NCBI RefSeq assembly: GCF_947507565.1
Contig: NC_089175.1
Span: 5,755,733-5,819,732 of the forward strand
DNA length: 64,000 nucleotides
Source: Oscarella lobularis
Taxonomy: Eukaryota > Porifera > Homoscleromorpha > Homosclerophorida > Oscarellidae
Direction: 5' to 3'
Of the stretch, positions 1-10,689 are shown in pieces; position 1 is the stretch's first letter, and every line of letters begins with the position of its first letter. The notes under the pieces are model-generated. The model was not told where the DNA came from, did no database searches, and saw only the letters and a program-made list of their open reading frames with translations. A program made the position numbers and the translations under genes.

Positions 1-194
1 GACGCCAGACAGCAGCCTCCTATATTGAGCACCGTGAGGGTTGTGGGGATTTCACTTATGATAGAGCGAAGGCTTGGACGCTTGAGGAGGGAGTGGCCCT
101 CGAATCGAAGGCGTTTTCCGTTTGGCATTTCGGGAGGGTCTTGGACGTTTTCTAATATTATGTCTTCGTCATCAACAACCCAGCTTAACGCCAT
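1..194 (-). CDS. Type C short LRR protein, 5' part only (runs off the window)
   Basis: The minus strand from an ATG at 194 is open to the window edge, giving 64 codons. The protein begins MALSWVVDDEDI and continues with PEMPNGKRLRF and IPTTLTVLNIGG. This is the same N-terminal cap and first leucine-rich repeat as the intact genes at 25941-26555 and 26974-27576. No signal peptide is visible, so a cytosolic scaffold or sensor like other short LRR proteins is likely; this is inference from the family. The rest of the gene lies left of the window. Confidence 0.7.
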   Translation of the reverse strand, partial: MALSWVVDDEDIILENVQDPPEMPNGKRLRFEGHSLLKRPSLRSIISEIPTTLTVLNIGGCCLA

Positions 195-359
195 AGCGCG
201 ACAAAAAACAAGTTGTCGTCGTCACAGTTACGCAAAGACTAAGTAGTGAAAGAAGGAATCCCTTTACGTCATATAGCTCTTTGCATATTCTTCAATTATT
301 TGATTAACATATCAACAGTTTCACGTGCAACAAACCACCCAAGTCCAAACTATCCGTAC

Positions 360-1012
360 ATTATACGAGTAGTAATGACTTCTAGCGTATTCTCTTATAT
401 ATTTGATCCAATCCGCCATTGATGTAACTCATCGGCGGATTTTCTATTGTGTTATCCTCAGCATTTAGAACTTGAAGAGATGGCGACAGAGCGATATCTC
501 GCGGTATCGTCAGCAAATTTGGATTCTCCCGCAGGTACAGCTGCTCCAGAGACACACTTCATTGAGACCGCCATTAGCAAACGCGTTCCTCCCAAGCGAA
601 GAACTTTCAAAAGCTTGACGATTAAGCGTCAAAAAATACGTGGCAAAGTCTATTTCCAAAGGCGCATACTATGATGAGAGATGGGGGGTGAGAGACGGCA
701 AATATCCTATGTCGTCGGGAAGGCTTCTAAGACTATTGGACTCGACTCTCAAGCGCTGCATGCAGGTTGAAGAGATTTGAAATGGCTGATGAAATGGCCA
801 CCAGATCGCATTCACCCATATTCAAGACTGTCAGGGTGCTGGCTGTTCGTTGTAAGGTATCAGACAAGTTGAAGTCGGGCAGGGGAAGACGAGTCAAATC
901 GAGACGCTTAATTTCCGTCAGGCATTTCTGGAGGATCATGGACTCGCTCTACTTGGCGGGTTTCAATTTCTCCATCTATTAGGCGAAAACGCCACCTTGT
1001 GTTTTCACCCAT
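360..1012 (-). pseudogene. Type A short LRR gene, frame-broken copy
   Basis: The start MGENTRWRFRLIDGE at 1012 and the LRR body match the intact type A genes at 18507-19130 and 27752-28402. Two 4-base insertions break the reading frame: an extra TTAA after PEMPDG, and an extra TGCA/ATGC in the NLQRLR repeat. Further indels follow toward the 3' end, and the usual stop codon is missing. It is best read as a decayed paralogue. The end near 360 is approximate, placed by alignment to the 3' end of the copy at 23966. Confidence 0.7.
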
Positions 1013-1015
1013 TAA

Positions 1016-1025
1016 GGGTATTCCC
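1016..1025. promoter_or_regulatory. Rel/NF-kB-like site (GGGTATTCCC) before a type A LRR gene
   Basis: The 10-mer fits the Dorsal/Rel consensus GGGWWWWCCM and lies 4 bases upstream of the start codon at 1012. It forms the left part of a hairpin (TTCCC-TTTG-GGGAA). The same arrangement precedes the other type A genes. Confidence 0.35.
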
Positions 1026-1451
1026 TTTGGGGAAACAAAACAACACACTTAGCTGCGAGGGCTGGGGAATACATTTCCGCGGGCTTAGGTCTGTCCAACG
1101 TGCGACCGAAAACAAGCGTAAAGACGAAAAGAGACGCTGACTAATAGCACAGAGCATGGTAAGAGCGAATCGTAGGAGCATGAGCATCTAGCAAGAAGAA
1201 GCATGCAAGAGCACGAGAATCGAGTCCCCACGCCATTGTCGTGCCGCGCGAGGGGAAATCCGTCTTATAACAACCCAAAAGCCGCAAAGAGACTCGGATC
1301 GAATCTTGGCATCAGTTTAGCATTCTTACGCTCGAAGTGGGCAAGGTCCCTGTTCCTTCACATGAGAATCGAGTCTTTATTGGAGACGTTATATTCATAT
1401 GAGATACCATCAACCCCTAAACACGAACAACAAAACCATTTACAACAAAAG
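1026..1451 (-). other. Type A LRR upstream module (repeated block, no gene)
   Basis: This is one copy of the block that lies upstream of each type A LRR gene. Recognisable landmarks are gaaaacaagcgtaaagacg, agagcatggtaagagcgaat, and cttataacaaccc. Other copies are at about 7580-7790 continuing at 9484-9715, 17520-17960, 19160-19420, 24610-25080 and 28460-28860. No reading frame is conserved between copies, so it is regulatory or untranslated DNA carried along by duplication. Confidence 0.6.
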
Positions 1452-2340
1452 TCAGGTTTGCGACTGGGGATATTCTTCAATCATTATGCGAGAAACAGAA
1501 TTCCATCCAGAGTCATTATCAGATGATGGTCGGCCTTGACAGTTTCCCACATGAACAGCTACCCTTATTGATCCAGATGGAATGTTCTCACAGAACCCTT
1601 CTATTTGGCGAGGTCGATGAGGATTATCATTGGAATTGAACAGATACACAACTCCTTCAATTGTCATCGGTCCCGAGCATTCTGCTCCATTAAAAGTGAT
1701 GTACCAACGTCCACAGCAGTGGCTACCAGGACATCGGACTCTCATATTGGCAGCATACGCTACTTTGAGAGCGGTAGAAGAGTGACGCTTTTTGAAGACG
1801 CATTCCTAATGGAAATCAATTGAAAGTGTGGTCAAATTTACTTTTGAAAATTACCTGTATGAGACCTGTATCTTTGTTATCCTGTCTTTTCCAGACACAC
1901 TGCTTCCAGTTTATAGAATTGGCAGTGCCGTTTTCTCCTTGAGGTCCGGGCTCTCCTCGTCCTCCCAAATTTCCTTTGATTCCTTTTTCTCCTTTGATTC
2001 CTATCGGTCCCATTGATCCTCTTTGTCCCAAACTTCCTTTAGGACCCGTCTTTCCAGTGGCTCCTTTATCACCTTTGTCTCCCTTGGCGCCCTTCATTCC
2101 GTCACCTCCTTTTAATCCATCTCTTCCTGGCAATCCATTGTGCCCTGGAGTCCCAGGAATTCCTGGTATTCTGAACAGGCTCCGACAGAACTCTTAATTA
2201 GCAAGACATTAGTTAGTTTTGGAAGGGGATTGAAAGTCTAGTGAACCAGATACCTGATCTGATTTTGGGTTATTGCTCTCGACAGCGTGCAGAAATAGAA
2301 TGAGTGCTGCAAACAAGCACTGAAGAGTTGAACTGGCCAT
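1452..2340 (-). pseudogene. CTHRC1-like secreted collagen-stalk protein, copy A (one frameshift)
   Basis: There are three exons on the minus strand: 2340-2254 (signal peptide), 2192-1855 (Gly-X-Y stalk) and 1805-1452 (C-terminal globular domain). Introns of 61 and 49 bases have GT-AG ends. The C-terminal domain carries the CTHRC1 signature [17 protein letters not shown] and ends [15 protein letters not shown], as in vertebrate CTHRC1. One base is missing just after the start of exon 2 compared with the intact copies (TCAGAATACC against TCAGGAGTACC), which shifts the frame before the collagen stalk. Everything else looks sound, so decay is recent or this is an allelic or assembly error. Confidence 0.75.
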
Positions 2341-2966
2341 TATTGTGTTGTCTTGCTCACTAAGGCTTTCTATCACTTTTCATCCAAACTTGCCCGTTTT
2401 TATTGAGCAAAATGAAACGGGTATGATGTCACTTCCTTTAAATTGTATTAAATGGATGACGTCTTTTCCGTCTTTCTGAAGTTCTAACTACTCTAAACCC
2501 GTGTTCTAATACAATTGCCGGTTTTTAGCCTTGTCATAAAAGGACGTATTGAACTAAAGCGTAGGATGTTAGAACACGATCACTCACGTCCCCCCCAACA
2601 CCGTCACGAGGCTCGGACCATACTCCCACTCAAATTATATGAGACTTCTTTTTCATTCCAATGCTGTTGGATAATAAATGTATTATAAAGTCTTCATTGC
2701 CGGGAGTTGTGACGAGAATGTGAAACGGTTTTCCAACTCTTGTGTCGGGTGTTAATACTTTATGGGGCAAGTAGAGTAAGCCATACGTATCACAAAGGAA
2801 GCACCATTAGTATAGAGAGCGGAGCCTCGGGAAAGAGTACCACTACAAGTAATAATTCACAAGCATACAGAACATACAACTCAGCATTACGCAGACATCA
2901 ATAGAATTGGTCAATTAAAAGAGTCATTGGCCAGTCAGGTTTGCGACTGGGGATATTCTTCAATTA

Positions 2967-3824
2967 TTATACGAGAAACAGAATTCCAGAGTACTGATCA
3001 TGTGATCCATAGCCCTGACACTTTCCCACATGAACAGCTACCCTTATTGATCCAGATGGAATGTTCTCACAGAATCCTTCTATTTGGCGATGTCGATGAG
3101 GATTATCTTTGGTGCTTTCCTTATACACAATTCCTTCAATTGTAATTGGTCCCGAGCATTCCGCCTCATTAAAAGTGATGTACCAACGTCCACAGCAGCT
3201 GCTACTATCAGAACAATAAACTCTCATATTGGCAGCATACGCTACTTTGAGAGCGGTAGAAGAGTTTCGTTTATTGAAGACGCATTCCTAATGGACATCA
3301 ATTTAAAGTGTGTCAAATTTACTTTTGAAAATTACCTGTATGAGACCTGTATTTTTGCCATCAGCTCTTTTCCAGACACACTGCTTCCAATTTATAGAAT
3401 TGGCAGTGCCGTTTTCTCCTTGATGTCCGGGCTCACCTCGTTCTCCCACTTTTCCTTTGATGCCTTTTTCTCCTTTGATTCCTATCGGTCCCATTGATCC
3501 TCTTTGTCCCAAACTTCCTTTAGGGCCCGTCTTTCCAGTAGCTCCTTTATCACCTCTGTCTCCCGTAGAGCCCTTCATTCCGTCATCTCCTTTCAATCCA
3601 TCTCTTCCTGGCAATCCATTGTGGCCTGGAGTCCCAGGAATTCCTGGTACTCCTGAACATCCTCCGACAGAACTCTTAAATAGCAAGACATTAGTTAGTT
3701 TTGGAAAGGGATTAAAAAGTGTAGTGAACCCAGATACCTGATCTGATTTGGGGTTATTGCTCTCGACAGCGTGCAGAAATAGAATGAGTGCTGCAAACAA
3801 GCACTGAAAGGTTGAACTGGCCAT
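2967..3824 (-). CDS. CTHRC1-like secreted collagen-stalk protein, copy B (altered C-terminus)
   Basis: Exons are 3824-3738, 3674-3336 and 3287-2967, with introns of 63 and 48 bases, all phase 0. Exon 1 is exactly 29 codons and encodes a signal peptide ([20 protein letters not shown]). Exon 2 encodes about 22 Gly-X-Y triplets ([10 protein letters not shown] through [10 protein letters not shown]) and NWKQCVWK. Exon 3 encodes the CTHRC1 globular domain ([30 protein letters not shown]). In vertebrates CTHRC1 is a secreted matrix protein that supports non-canonical Wnt signalling; that role is only inferred here. A 4-base deletion near the end replaces the usual [19 protein letters not shown] tail with SGILFLV. 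Confidence 0.85.
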
Positions 3825-3879
3825 TATTGTGTTGTCTTGCTCGCTGAGGCTTTCTATCACTTTTCATCCAACTTGCCCG

Positions 3880-3885
3880 TTTATA
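3880..3885 (-). promoter_or_regulatory. TATA box of CTHRC1-like copy B
   Basis: The minus strand reads CTCAATATAAACGGGC about 60 bases before the start codon at 3824. The same box is at 5335-5340, 11630-11635, 12214-12219 and 21467-21472 before other copies. It has degenerated before copies A and G. Confidence 0.6.
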
Positions 3886-4017
3886 TTGAGTAAAAAGAAA
3901 CCGGTATAATGTCACCTCCGGTAAATGTATTGAATGGATCACGTCTTTCTAAGTGCCAACTACATTAAACCCGCTTTCTAATAGAAATGCCTGTTTCTAG
4001 TTGAGTGCAATGCATGA

Positions 4018-4027
4018 CCATAAAAGG
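4018..4027. promoter_or_regulatory. CArG-like box (CCATAAAAGG) upstream of copy B
   Basis: The sequence fits CC(A/T)6GG exactly, the SRF/MADS consensus. It lies about 195 bases upstream of the copy B start codon. The same 10-mer occurs at the matching distance upstream of copies D, E and G. Function as an SRF site is inference. Confidence 0.4.
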
Positions 4028-4389
4028 ACGTATTTAACTAAAGCGTGGAACGTTGGAGTACGTGGGACTTCTTGTTGATTCCAACGCTGTTGGATAATAA
4101 ATTTCTTATATAGTCTTCATTGCCGGTAGTTGTGACGAGAATATGAAACGGTTTTCCAAATCAGGTGTTGGGTGGTAATAATTATGGGGCAAGTAGAGTA
4201 AGCCATACGTATCACAAAGGCAGAGAAGACTCGGAGCCTCGGGAAAGAGTGCCACTACATCATTAATGATTCACAAGCATACCGAACATACAACTCAGCG
4301 TCATGCAGACATTAATAGAATTGGTCAATTAAAAGTCGTTGGCTTGAGTACAGTCAGGTTTCAATTAAAAGTCGTTGGCTTGAGTACAG

Positions 4390-5271
4390 TCAGGTTTGCG
4401 AGTGGGGATATTCTTCAATCATTATGCGAGAAACAGAAGTCGACCCAGAGTGACGATCAGATGATCCAGAGCTCTGACAGTTTCCCACATGAACAGCTAC
4501 GCTTATTGATCCAGATGGAATGTTCTCACAGAATCCTTCTATTTGGCGATGTCGATGAGGGTTATCTTTGGAGTTCGCCATGTACACAATTCCTTCAATT
4601 GTCATTGGTCCCGAACATTCCGCTCCATTAAAAGTGATGTACCAACGTCCACAGCAGGAACTATCAGGACAATAGACTCTCATACTGGCAGCATAAGCTA
4701 CTTTAAGAGCGGTAGAAGAGTGACGTTTATTGAAGACACATTCCTAATAAAATCAATTAAAAGTGTGCCAAATTTACCTTTAAAATTACCTGTATGAGAC
4801 CTGTATCTTTTTCATCAGATCTTTTCCAGACACACTGCTTCCAGTTTATAGAATTGGCAGTGCCGTTTTCTCCTTGAGGTCCGGGCCCTCCCACATTTCC
4901 TTTGATCCCTTTTTCTCCTTTGATTCCTATCGGTCCCATTGATCCTCTTTGTCCCAAACTTCCTTTGGGACCCGTCTTTCCAGTGGCTCCTTTATCACCT
5001 CTGTCTCCCTTGGCGCCCTTCATTCCGTCACCTCCTTTCAATCCATCTCTTCCAGGCAATCCATTGTGACCTGGAGTCCCAGGAATTCCGGGTACTCCTG
5101 AACATCCTCCGACAGAAACCTTAATTAGCAAAACATTATTTAGTTTTGGAAGTGGTTGAAAAGTCTAGTGAACCCAGATACCTGGTCTGATTTGGGGTTA
5201 TTGCTCTCGACACCGTTCAGAAATAGTATGAGTGCTGCAAACAAGCACTGAAGAGTTGAACTAGCAAACAT
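4390..5271 (-). CDS. CTHRC1-like secreted collagen-stalk protein, copy C (intact)
   Basis: Exons are 5271-5182 (signal peptide, starting [11 protein letters not shown]), 5119-4790 (collagen stalk) and 4743-4390 (globular domain). All introns are phase 0 and GT-AG. The stalk is 9 bases shorter than in the other copies ([10 protein letters not shown]). The globular domain has [17 protein letters not shown], and ends [15 protein letters not shown] with the conserved tryptophan of SGWNSVS replaced (SGSTSVS). The frame is open from start to stop, so it is probably functional. It is expected to be secreted and to trimerise through the short Gly-X-Y stalk, as known for the family. Confidence 0.88.
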
Positions 5272-5334
5272 TGTGTTGTTTTGCTCACTGAGGCTTTCTA
5301 TCACTTTTCATCCAAACTTGGCCGTTTATATTGA

Positions 5335-5340
5335 GTAAAG
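5335..5340 (-). promoter_or_regulatory. TATA box of CTHRC1-like copy C
   Basis: The minus strand reads CAATATAAACGGC about 64 bases before the start codon at 5271, in the same place as in the other copies. Confidence 0.55.
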
Positions 5341-5458
5341 AGACGGGTATGATGTCACTTCCTGTAAATGTATTGAATGGATGACGTCTTTTCCGTCTTT
5401 CTAAAGTGCTAACTACATTAAACCCGTGTTCTAATAAAATTGCCGGTTCTTAGCATGA

Positions 5459-5468
5459 CTATAAAAGG
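5459..5468. promoter_or_regulatory. CArG-like box variant (CTATAAAAGG) upstream of copy C
   Basis: This is the position of the conserved CCATAAAAGG element, with one change (CT instead of CC). It lies about 190 bases upstream of the copy C start. Confidence 0.3.
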
Positions 5469-5934
5469 AAGTATTGAACTAAGGCGTGTGATGTTAGAAC
5501 ACGGTCACTCACGTCCCCCCAACACCGTCTCACGAGGACTACGACGTCAGGACCATACTCCCACTTAATTATATGAGACTTCTTGTTGATTCCAATGCTG
5601 TTGTACAATAAATGTTTCATAAACAGATTCTCTAAAAAAAACAAATATCACTGATTCTACTTCAAATATTCTAAAAGTTATATACAGAAGATAAATACCA
5701 TAATCGAGGCGCTTCTGTGGAAGCTAACGACAAGCCAGCCCATGCAGCTGCCCTCTCTTAACGTTTGCCAAACAATGCAATCCTACAAAAAGTCAATAAT
5801 ATTAAAAAGTATATGTATTATTACCCATTGATTCGATCATGCATGCTTCTCGAACAAAAGCTTCCTCAGAGAATGCAGCTCAAAAACGTGCAGTGGTGCG
5901 AGTGTAACGCCTTTGCCGTCCGCCAATATGTCTT

Positions 5935-7030
5935 GCTCGCTGAGGCTTTCTACCACTTTTCATCCAAACTTGCCCGTTTATATTGAGTAAAAAGACGGGT
6001 ATGATGTCACCTCCAGTAAACGTATTGAATGGCTCACGTCTTTTCCGTCTTTCTAAAGTGCTAACTACACTAGACCCGCTTTCTAATACATATTGCCGGT
6101 TCCTAGCTGAGCAACGCATGACCGTAAAAGGAAGTAATGAACTATAGCGTGGGACATTAGAACACGGTCACTCGCGTTCTCCCAACATCGTCACGAGGAC
6201 TACAACTACTCCTACTTCAATTTATTATATGGGACTTCTTGTTGATTCCGATGCTGTTGTATTACAAACAGATTCTCTAAAAACAAATGTCACTTGAATG
6301 AATTTCTACTGGTCGTTCTAGTTTAATTCAATATCTCCACAGAAAATAAATACCATAGTCAAAGCATTGCTGTGGGTGCAAACGGCAAGCCAGTCCATGA
6401 AGCTGCCCCTCTTGACGTTTGCCAGACAATGCAATCCTAAACAAAGTCAATGATATATAAAAATAGGAGAATACGTATTATTACCTATTGCTTTAAATCA
6501 TGCATGCCCCTCGAATAAAGGCTCTGCAGCTTGAAAGACGTGCAAGGGCATACCGTTTACATATGGATTTAATTAATCTCGTTTTCTCACTCATCTGTAC
6601 ATGTATTCTAATAAATTAAAATCAAGGCTATTCTCAGTGCACCTTTTCTTTTCTTTTAGTGTTTCATATACACCCTGTAGATGACAGCTGGCTCGTCTCC
6701 ACTTCTCTCTCCTCCTTTACCAACGTCAGCTCCAATCCCTTTCGAGCCATTCGGCGCACGGCACGAGACCATTCGCTCTTGCTACGTCATCTCGTCGCCG
6801 TCTATAATGTAGGATTGGCTCTGTTATAATAACGCAATCTTCGTTGCTCTCCAAGCGGCGGCGATGTGCAGAGGCCTGAAGCGTTTCTAGCGTTGTATAG
6901 GCGAGAAAGAGTTCGACGACCTCGACGTTTTACGACGGCGAAGTGAAGTATTATAGCGCTTGCCTACTCGGATGGCTTCGATCATCTCCGCTAAATTGTT
7001 CATATTTGATGTTTTCAAACCATGCAACAA
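5935..7030. repeat. Segmental duplicate of the CTHRC1 copy G upstream region, without its gene
   Basis: From 5935 the sequence follows the promoter of copy G (22890 onward): TATA box at 5977-5982, gtatgatgtcacctcc, gaatggctcacgtcttttccg and a diverged CArG position (CCGTAAAAGG, 6122-6131). The match continues through 6300-6560 and 6860-7030 to the LRR gene that follows in both places. Each copy has its own unrelated insert between about 6660 and 6840. No gene is present; 5272-5934 holds only the copy C upstream DNA. Confidence 0.6.
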
Positions 7031-7124
7031 ACAAACAAACCTCCCAAGTCAAAATGTCCGTAGTTAGTAGTAATGACTTTTAGCGTATTCAATCCGCCAT
7101 TGACGTAAATCATTGGCGGATTTG

Positions 7125-7550
7125 CTATTCTACAAACGCATTTCCTCCCAAGCGAAGAACCTTCAATGTTGACAAGCGTCGAAAAGTACGCGGCAAAGCC
7201 CAGAGTTTATTTCCGAAGGCGCAGAGACGGGTGAGAGACGGCAAATGTCCTATTTCGTCGGGAAGGCTTCTAAGACTGTTGGACTCGACTCTCAAGCGCT
7301 GCAGGTTGAAGACGTTTGAAATGGCTGATGGAATGGTCACCAGATCGCATTCACCCATATTCAAGACTGTCAGCGTGCTGACTGTTCGTTGTAGGATATC
7401 AGACAAGTTGAAGTTGGGCAGAGGAAGACGAGTCAAATCGAGTCGCTTTCCATGAGGCATTTCTGGAAGATCACGGACTCGCTCTACTTGTCGGGTCTCA
7501 TCAATGTCTCCATCTTCTAGGCGAAAACGCCACCTTGTGTTTTCACCCAT
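7125..7550 (-). CDS. Type A short LRR protein, 3'-truncated copy
   Basis: The gene starts MGENTRWRFRLEDGD at 7550 and encodes 141 residues: N-terminal cap, LTVLNMGECDL, then about four LRRs (NLQRLRVESNSLRSLP, SLTRLCAFGNKLWALP, TLKVLRLGGNAF). Full-length paralogues have about 207-216 residues. Here an internal deletion of roughly 200 bases joins GGNAFV to the region of the last repeat out of frame, so translation stops at 7125. A diverged GGGTACTTCCC motif precedes the start. Whether the truncated protein is made is unknown. Confidence 0.55.
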   Translation of the reverse strand: MGENTRWRFRLEDGDIDETRQVERVRDLPEMPHGKRLDLTRLPLPNFNLSDILQRTVSTLTVLNMGECDLVTIPSAISNVFNLQRLRVESNSLRSLPDEIGHLPSLTRLCAFGNKLWALPRTFRRLSTLKVLRLGGNAFVE

Positions 7551-7789
7551 TTTAGTCGCTCGGGCAAGGGTACTTCCCTTTGGGGAAACTGGGGAACACC
7601 TTGGGGGAATTTCTATCCGGGCGCACTCTCTCACGTGACAATTCCAACGTGCGACCGAAAACAAGCGTAAAGACGAAAAGCGACGCTGCCTAATATCTCA
7701 GAGCACGGTAAGAGCAAATCGTAGGTGCATCAGCCTAGAAAAGAAGAAGCAAGAGCAGGAGAATCGAGTCTCCGCGACATTGTCGTGCC

Positions 7790-9483
7790 CAGTTATCTAG
7801 AGTAGGACCTCGGCTTTCGGACATTCTGCGATTTCGGACGCTCGCACAGCAAATCTAGCGAACCGATTCTGGCTTCCTATGGCGCATTTGAAAGCCCAGT
7901 CCCTGCCAGGAAGATGTGCCAGAGCGCGAATCAATAGACCAAACCCTCATGATTTTATGAGAAGATTAGCGCGCGCAGGTCAAATCCTCCGCTTTCGGAC
8001 AACAGTATCGCTTTCGGACACGTATGCGTAGCTCATTCAAATTTTAATGTTTCGCCTAGAATTTTTTTTCATAAAATCCTCTATTATAGAGCTTTCGAAC
8101 GCAGTAAAGCTTTAGCCAAATGGTCTAGTCTATCGCATGCTAAAAATCGACGAATATACCGACATCGCACCTCGGTGTTCGGACACCAGTTATTCCGTTT
8201 GCAAAGCCCAAATCCGTTTCTAAAAGGATATTCTGAATTTTCTGTAAGGTATTTGAGACGATTTTCAAAAGCAGCTTGAAAAAGAGTAACTTTGCTAAGC
8301 AATTGGGCTGTTTAGTGCATGAAAATGCATTTCTTGGGTTTGCTTTAGTAGCCATAAAACTAAATATAGCAACGAGATTACCCAAACTGGTACAGAAGCA
8401 AGCGGTGCGAAGAAAAAGTCACCCATATTATTGAAAAATTCTGTCACATACCAGTACAGGACGTTACGCAAAATGCAGTTTGTTCAAACTTTATCATAGT
8501 GTTTGTACTGTTTATGGTATATTGCCAAGAGCTCAGGCTACGTGCAAGCTGACCATCTGCGTTTATTAATTTATCTATTGCGTTCTAAGAATTTCAGCTT
8601 GAGTGCTCTTATATAAAGATCGAATTTCAGATTCTTGGTATCACACTCTGGCTGTGATATCTTCATGAAACTCGATGCCGCTAAAAATGTACTTGCTCTA
8701 CTTATGGAAGAGCACTCCAGAGACAGATACTGTAAAAAAGCGTACTTTTATGTAATGTTTCTGACGTTGCGATCAAAATCAGCACGACAAATGCATTTGG
8801 CGTAAAGTACTGTATGCGGCAGAATTTTTCATTAATACGAAGTTTTAGGGTGACTTTTTCTTCGCACCGCTTGCTTCTGCGCCAGTTTGGGTATTTTCGT
8901 TGCTATATTTAGTTTTATGGCTACTAAAGCAAACCCAAGAAATGCATTTTCATGCACTAAACAGCCCAATTGCTTAGCAAAGTTACTCTTTTTCAAGCTG
9001 CTTTTGAAAATCGTCTCAAATACCTTACAGAAAGTTCAGAATATCCTTTTAGAAACGGATTTGGGCTTTGCAAACGGAATAACTGGTGTCCGAACACCGA
9101 GGTGCGATGTCGGTATATTCGTCGATTTTTAGCATGCGATAGACTAGACCATTTGGCTAAAGCTTTACTGCGTTCGAAAGCTCTATGATAGAGGATTTTG
9201 TGAAAAAAAATTCTAGGCGAAACATTAAAATTTGAATGAGCTACGCATACGTGTCCGAAAGCGATACTGTTGTCCGAAAGCGGAGGATTTGACCTGCGCG
9301 CGCTAATCTTCTCATAAAATCATGAGGGTTTGGTCTATTGATTCGCGCTCTGGCACATCTTCCTGGCAGGGATTGGGCTTTCAAATGCGCCATAGGAAGC
9401 CAGAATCGGTTCGCTAGATTTGCTGTGCGAGCGTCCGAAATCGCAGAATGTCCGAAAGCCGAGGTCCTACTCTAGTATCCCTG
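7790..9483. mobile_element. Foldback-type non-autonomous DNA transposon with ~630-bp terminal inverted repeats
   Basis: The left arm (7790-8424) and the right arm (8848-9483) are near-perfect inverted copies, starting at ctagagtaggacctcggctt and ending at the octamer aaagtcaccc region. About 420 bases of unique sequence separate them. The inside carries no transposase; the open frames in the arms are mirror images of each other. It is inserted in a type A LRR upstream module, whose two halves end at 7789 and resume at 9484. Outer ends align as CAG(TT/GG)AT; a TA at 7794 and 9476 or a diverged TGTCGTGCC/TGTCATGCC could be the target duplication. The family is unclear (hAT-like and pogo-like ends are both possible). 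Confidence 0.8.
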
Positions 9484-9716
9484 TCATGCCGCGCGAAGGG
9501 AAAAATCCGTCTTATAACGACCCAAACGCCACAAACGCCACAAATAGACTCGGATCGAGTCAAATCTCGGCATCCTTTTGGCATTCTTACGCTCGAAGTT
9601 GGCGGGGTTTCTTTTCCATCTCCTCTTTGACACGAGAATCGAGTCTTTAGGAATCTGAGATACCATCAATCCCTAACTAAACACGAACAACAAACCCATT
9701 TACATGTCTCAGTTCA

Positions 9717-10470
9717 TGGAGAAGTCACCAATCGTATTCTCTAGCATACCTCCTAAGATCATCCATACCATATTCGTTTTCCCGTTGAGTTCGATATGTC
9801 GGACAGTTCACCGTACATGACTCACTCGATCGCCCCCCCCCCCCCCCCCCCCCCCCCGATAGGTCGAGCCATGCAGCCATTGTCGGTCCTAAGTTCGTTG
9901 CCGCCGTGACGAATTATTTTCAGATTGCACAGACTTCGAAATTCGGTCGGAAGCCATAACAATTTATATCCGTACGCTCGGAGTCGGGGTCAGTTGCGTG
10001 AGACTGCTCATAGATTTTGGAAGCTCCTCGAGGTTGTTGACTTCTACTCTCAAACGTTGAAGATTTGTCAGGCGACTGATCGACTCGGGTATGGACGCCA
10101 GACCGCAGCCTCCTATATTGAGCACCGTGAGGGTTGTAGAGTAATGGCTTGGACGCTTAATTATTGATTAATTAAGGGAGTGACTTTCGAGTTGAAGACG
10201 TTTTCCGTTATCTCAGACCTGTTCGATTTCTATCAGTTCGCTGTTGACGACCCATCTGGTACTTTTAGGTTTAGCTAGAGCTCTCAGCACCGCCTCCATA
10301 ACATTCAAACACCGACTTGGCTTCATCACACTCGGGCAAAGAGTGGGTGAGGGAAACGCTTTTAAGTCCGAGAAGGAGCCATCGCAGTGATCGAAACCTC
10401 CAACGGGTTTCGTCCAACAACAAAGGGAAATCACCAGGTTGATCAGATGAATAGAGTACTGTAGAAGCAT
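9717..10470 (-). pseudogene. Composite LRR remnant (type B tail, type C body, type B head)
   Basis: Bases 9717-9785 match the 3' end of type B genes (compare 19437-19505). Bases 9925-10260 match the body of type C genes, with LRR residues and the cap TRWVVNSELIEIEQV but stops in frame. Bases 10270-10470 resemble the N-terminal part of the type B gene at 20160-20390. It looks like two or three LRR genes fused by deletion and then decayed. Confidence 0.6.
9833..9857. repeat. Homopolymer run of 25 C
   Basis: There are 25 consecutive C on the plus strand. At the paralogous position (about 18174-18195) the sequence is a CG dinucleotide repeat followed by CCCC, so this site is unstable. Confidence 0.9.
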
Positions 10471-10486
10471 CTAATCCCGGTAAGCG

Positions 10487-10526
<40 letters not shown>
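10487..10526. repeat. AT/TG dinucleotide microsatellite
   Basis: A short (AT)n run passes into about 16 TG units. It lies between an LRR remnant and CTHRC1 copy D. Confidence 0.9.
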
Positions 10527-10528
<2 letters not shown>

Positions 10529-10689
10529 CCATACCTCTGTGGAATCGTTACAGTAAGTCAGACGCATCACGCAGTCGTCAAGGGTATTATAGGGAAAAAG
10601 TAGCACTAATAGTTCACAAGCATACCGAACACAACTCAGCGTTACGCAGACATCAATACAAGTAGTCAATTAGAAAAGTCATTGGCCAG

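Noticed and set aside
1976-2197. Proline-rich plus-strand frames opposite each CTHRC1 stalk ([17 protein letters not shown])
   Set aside because: They are the antisense of Gly-X-Y repeats and appear at every copy.
8140-8385. Frames MGNLVAIFSFMATKANP in both transposon arms
   Set aside because: They are mirror copies caused by the inverted arms, with no transposase motif.
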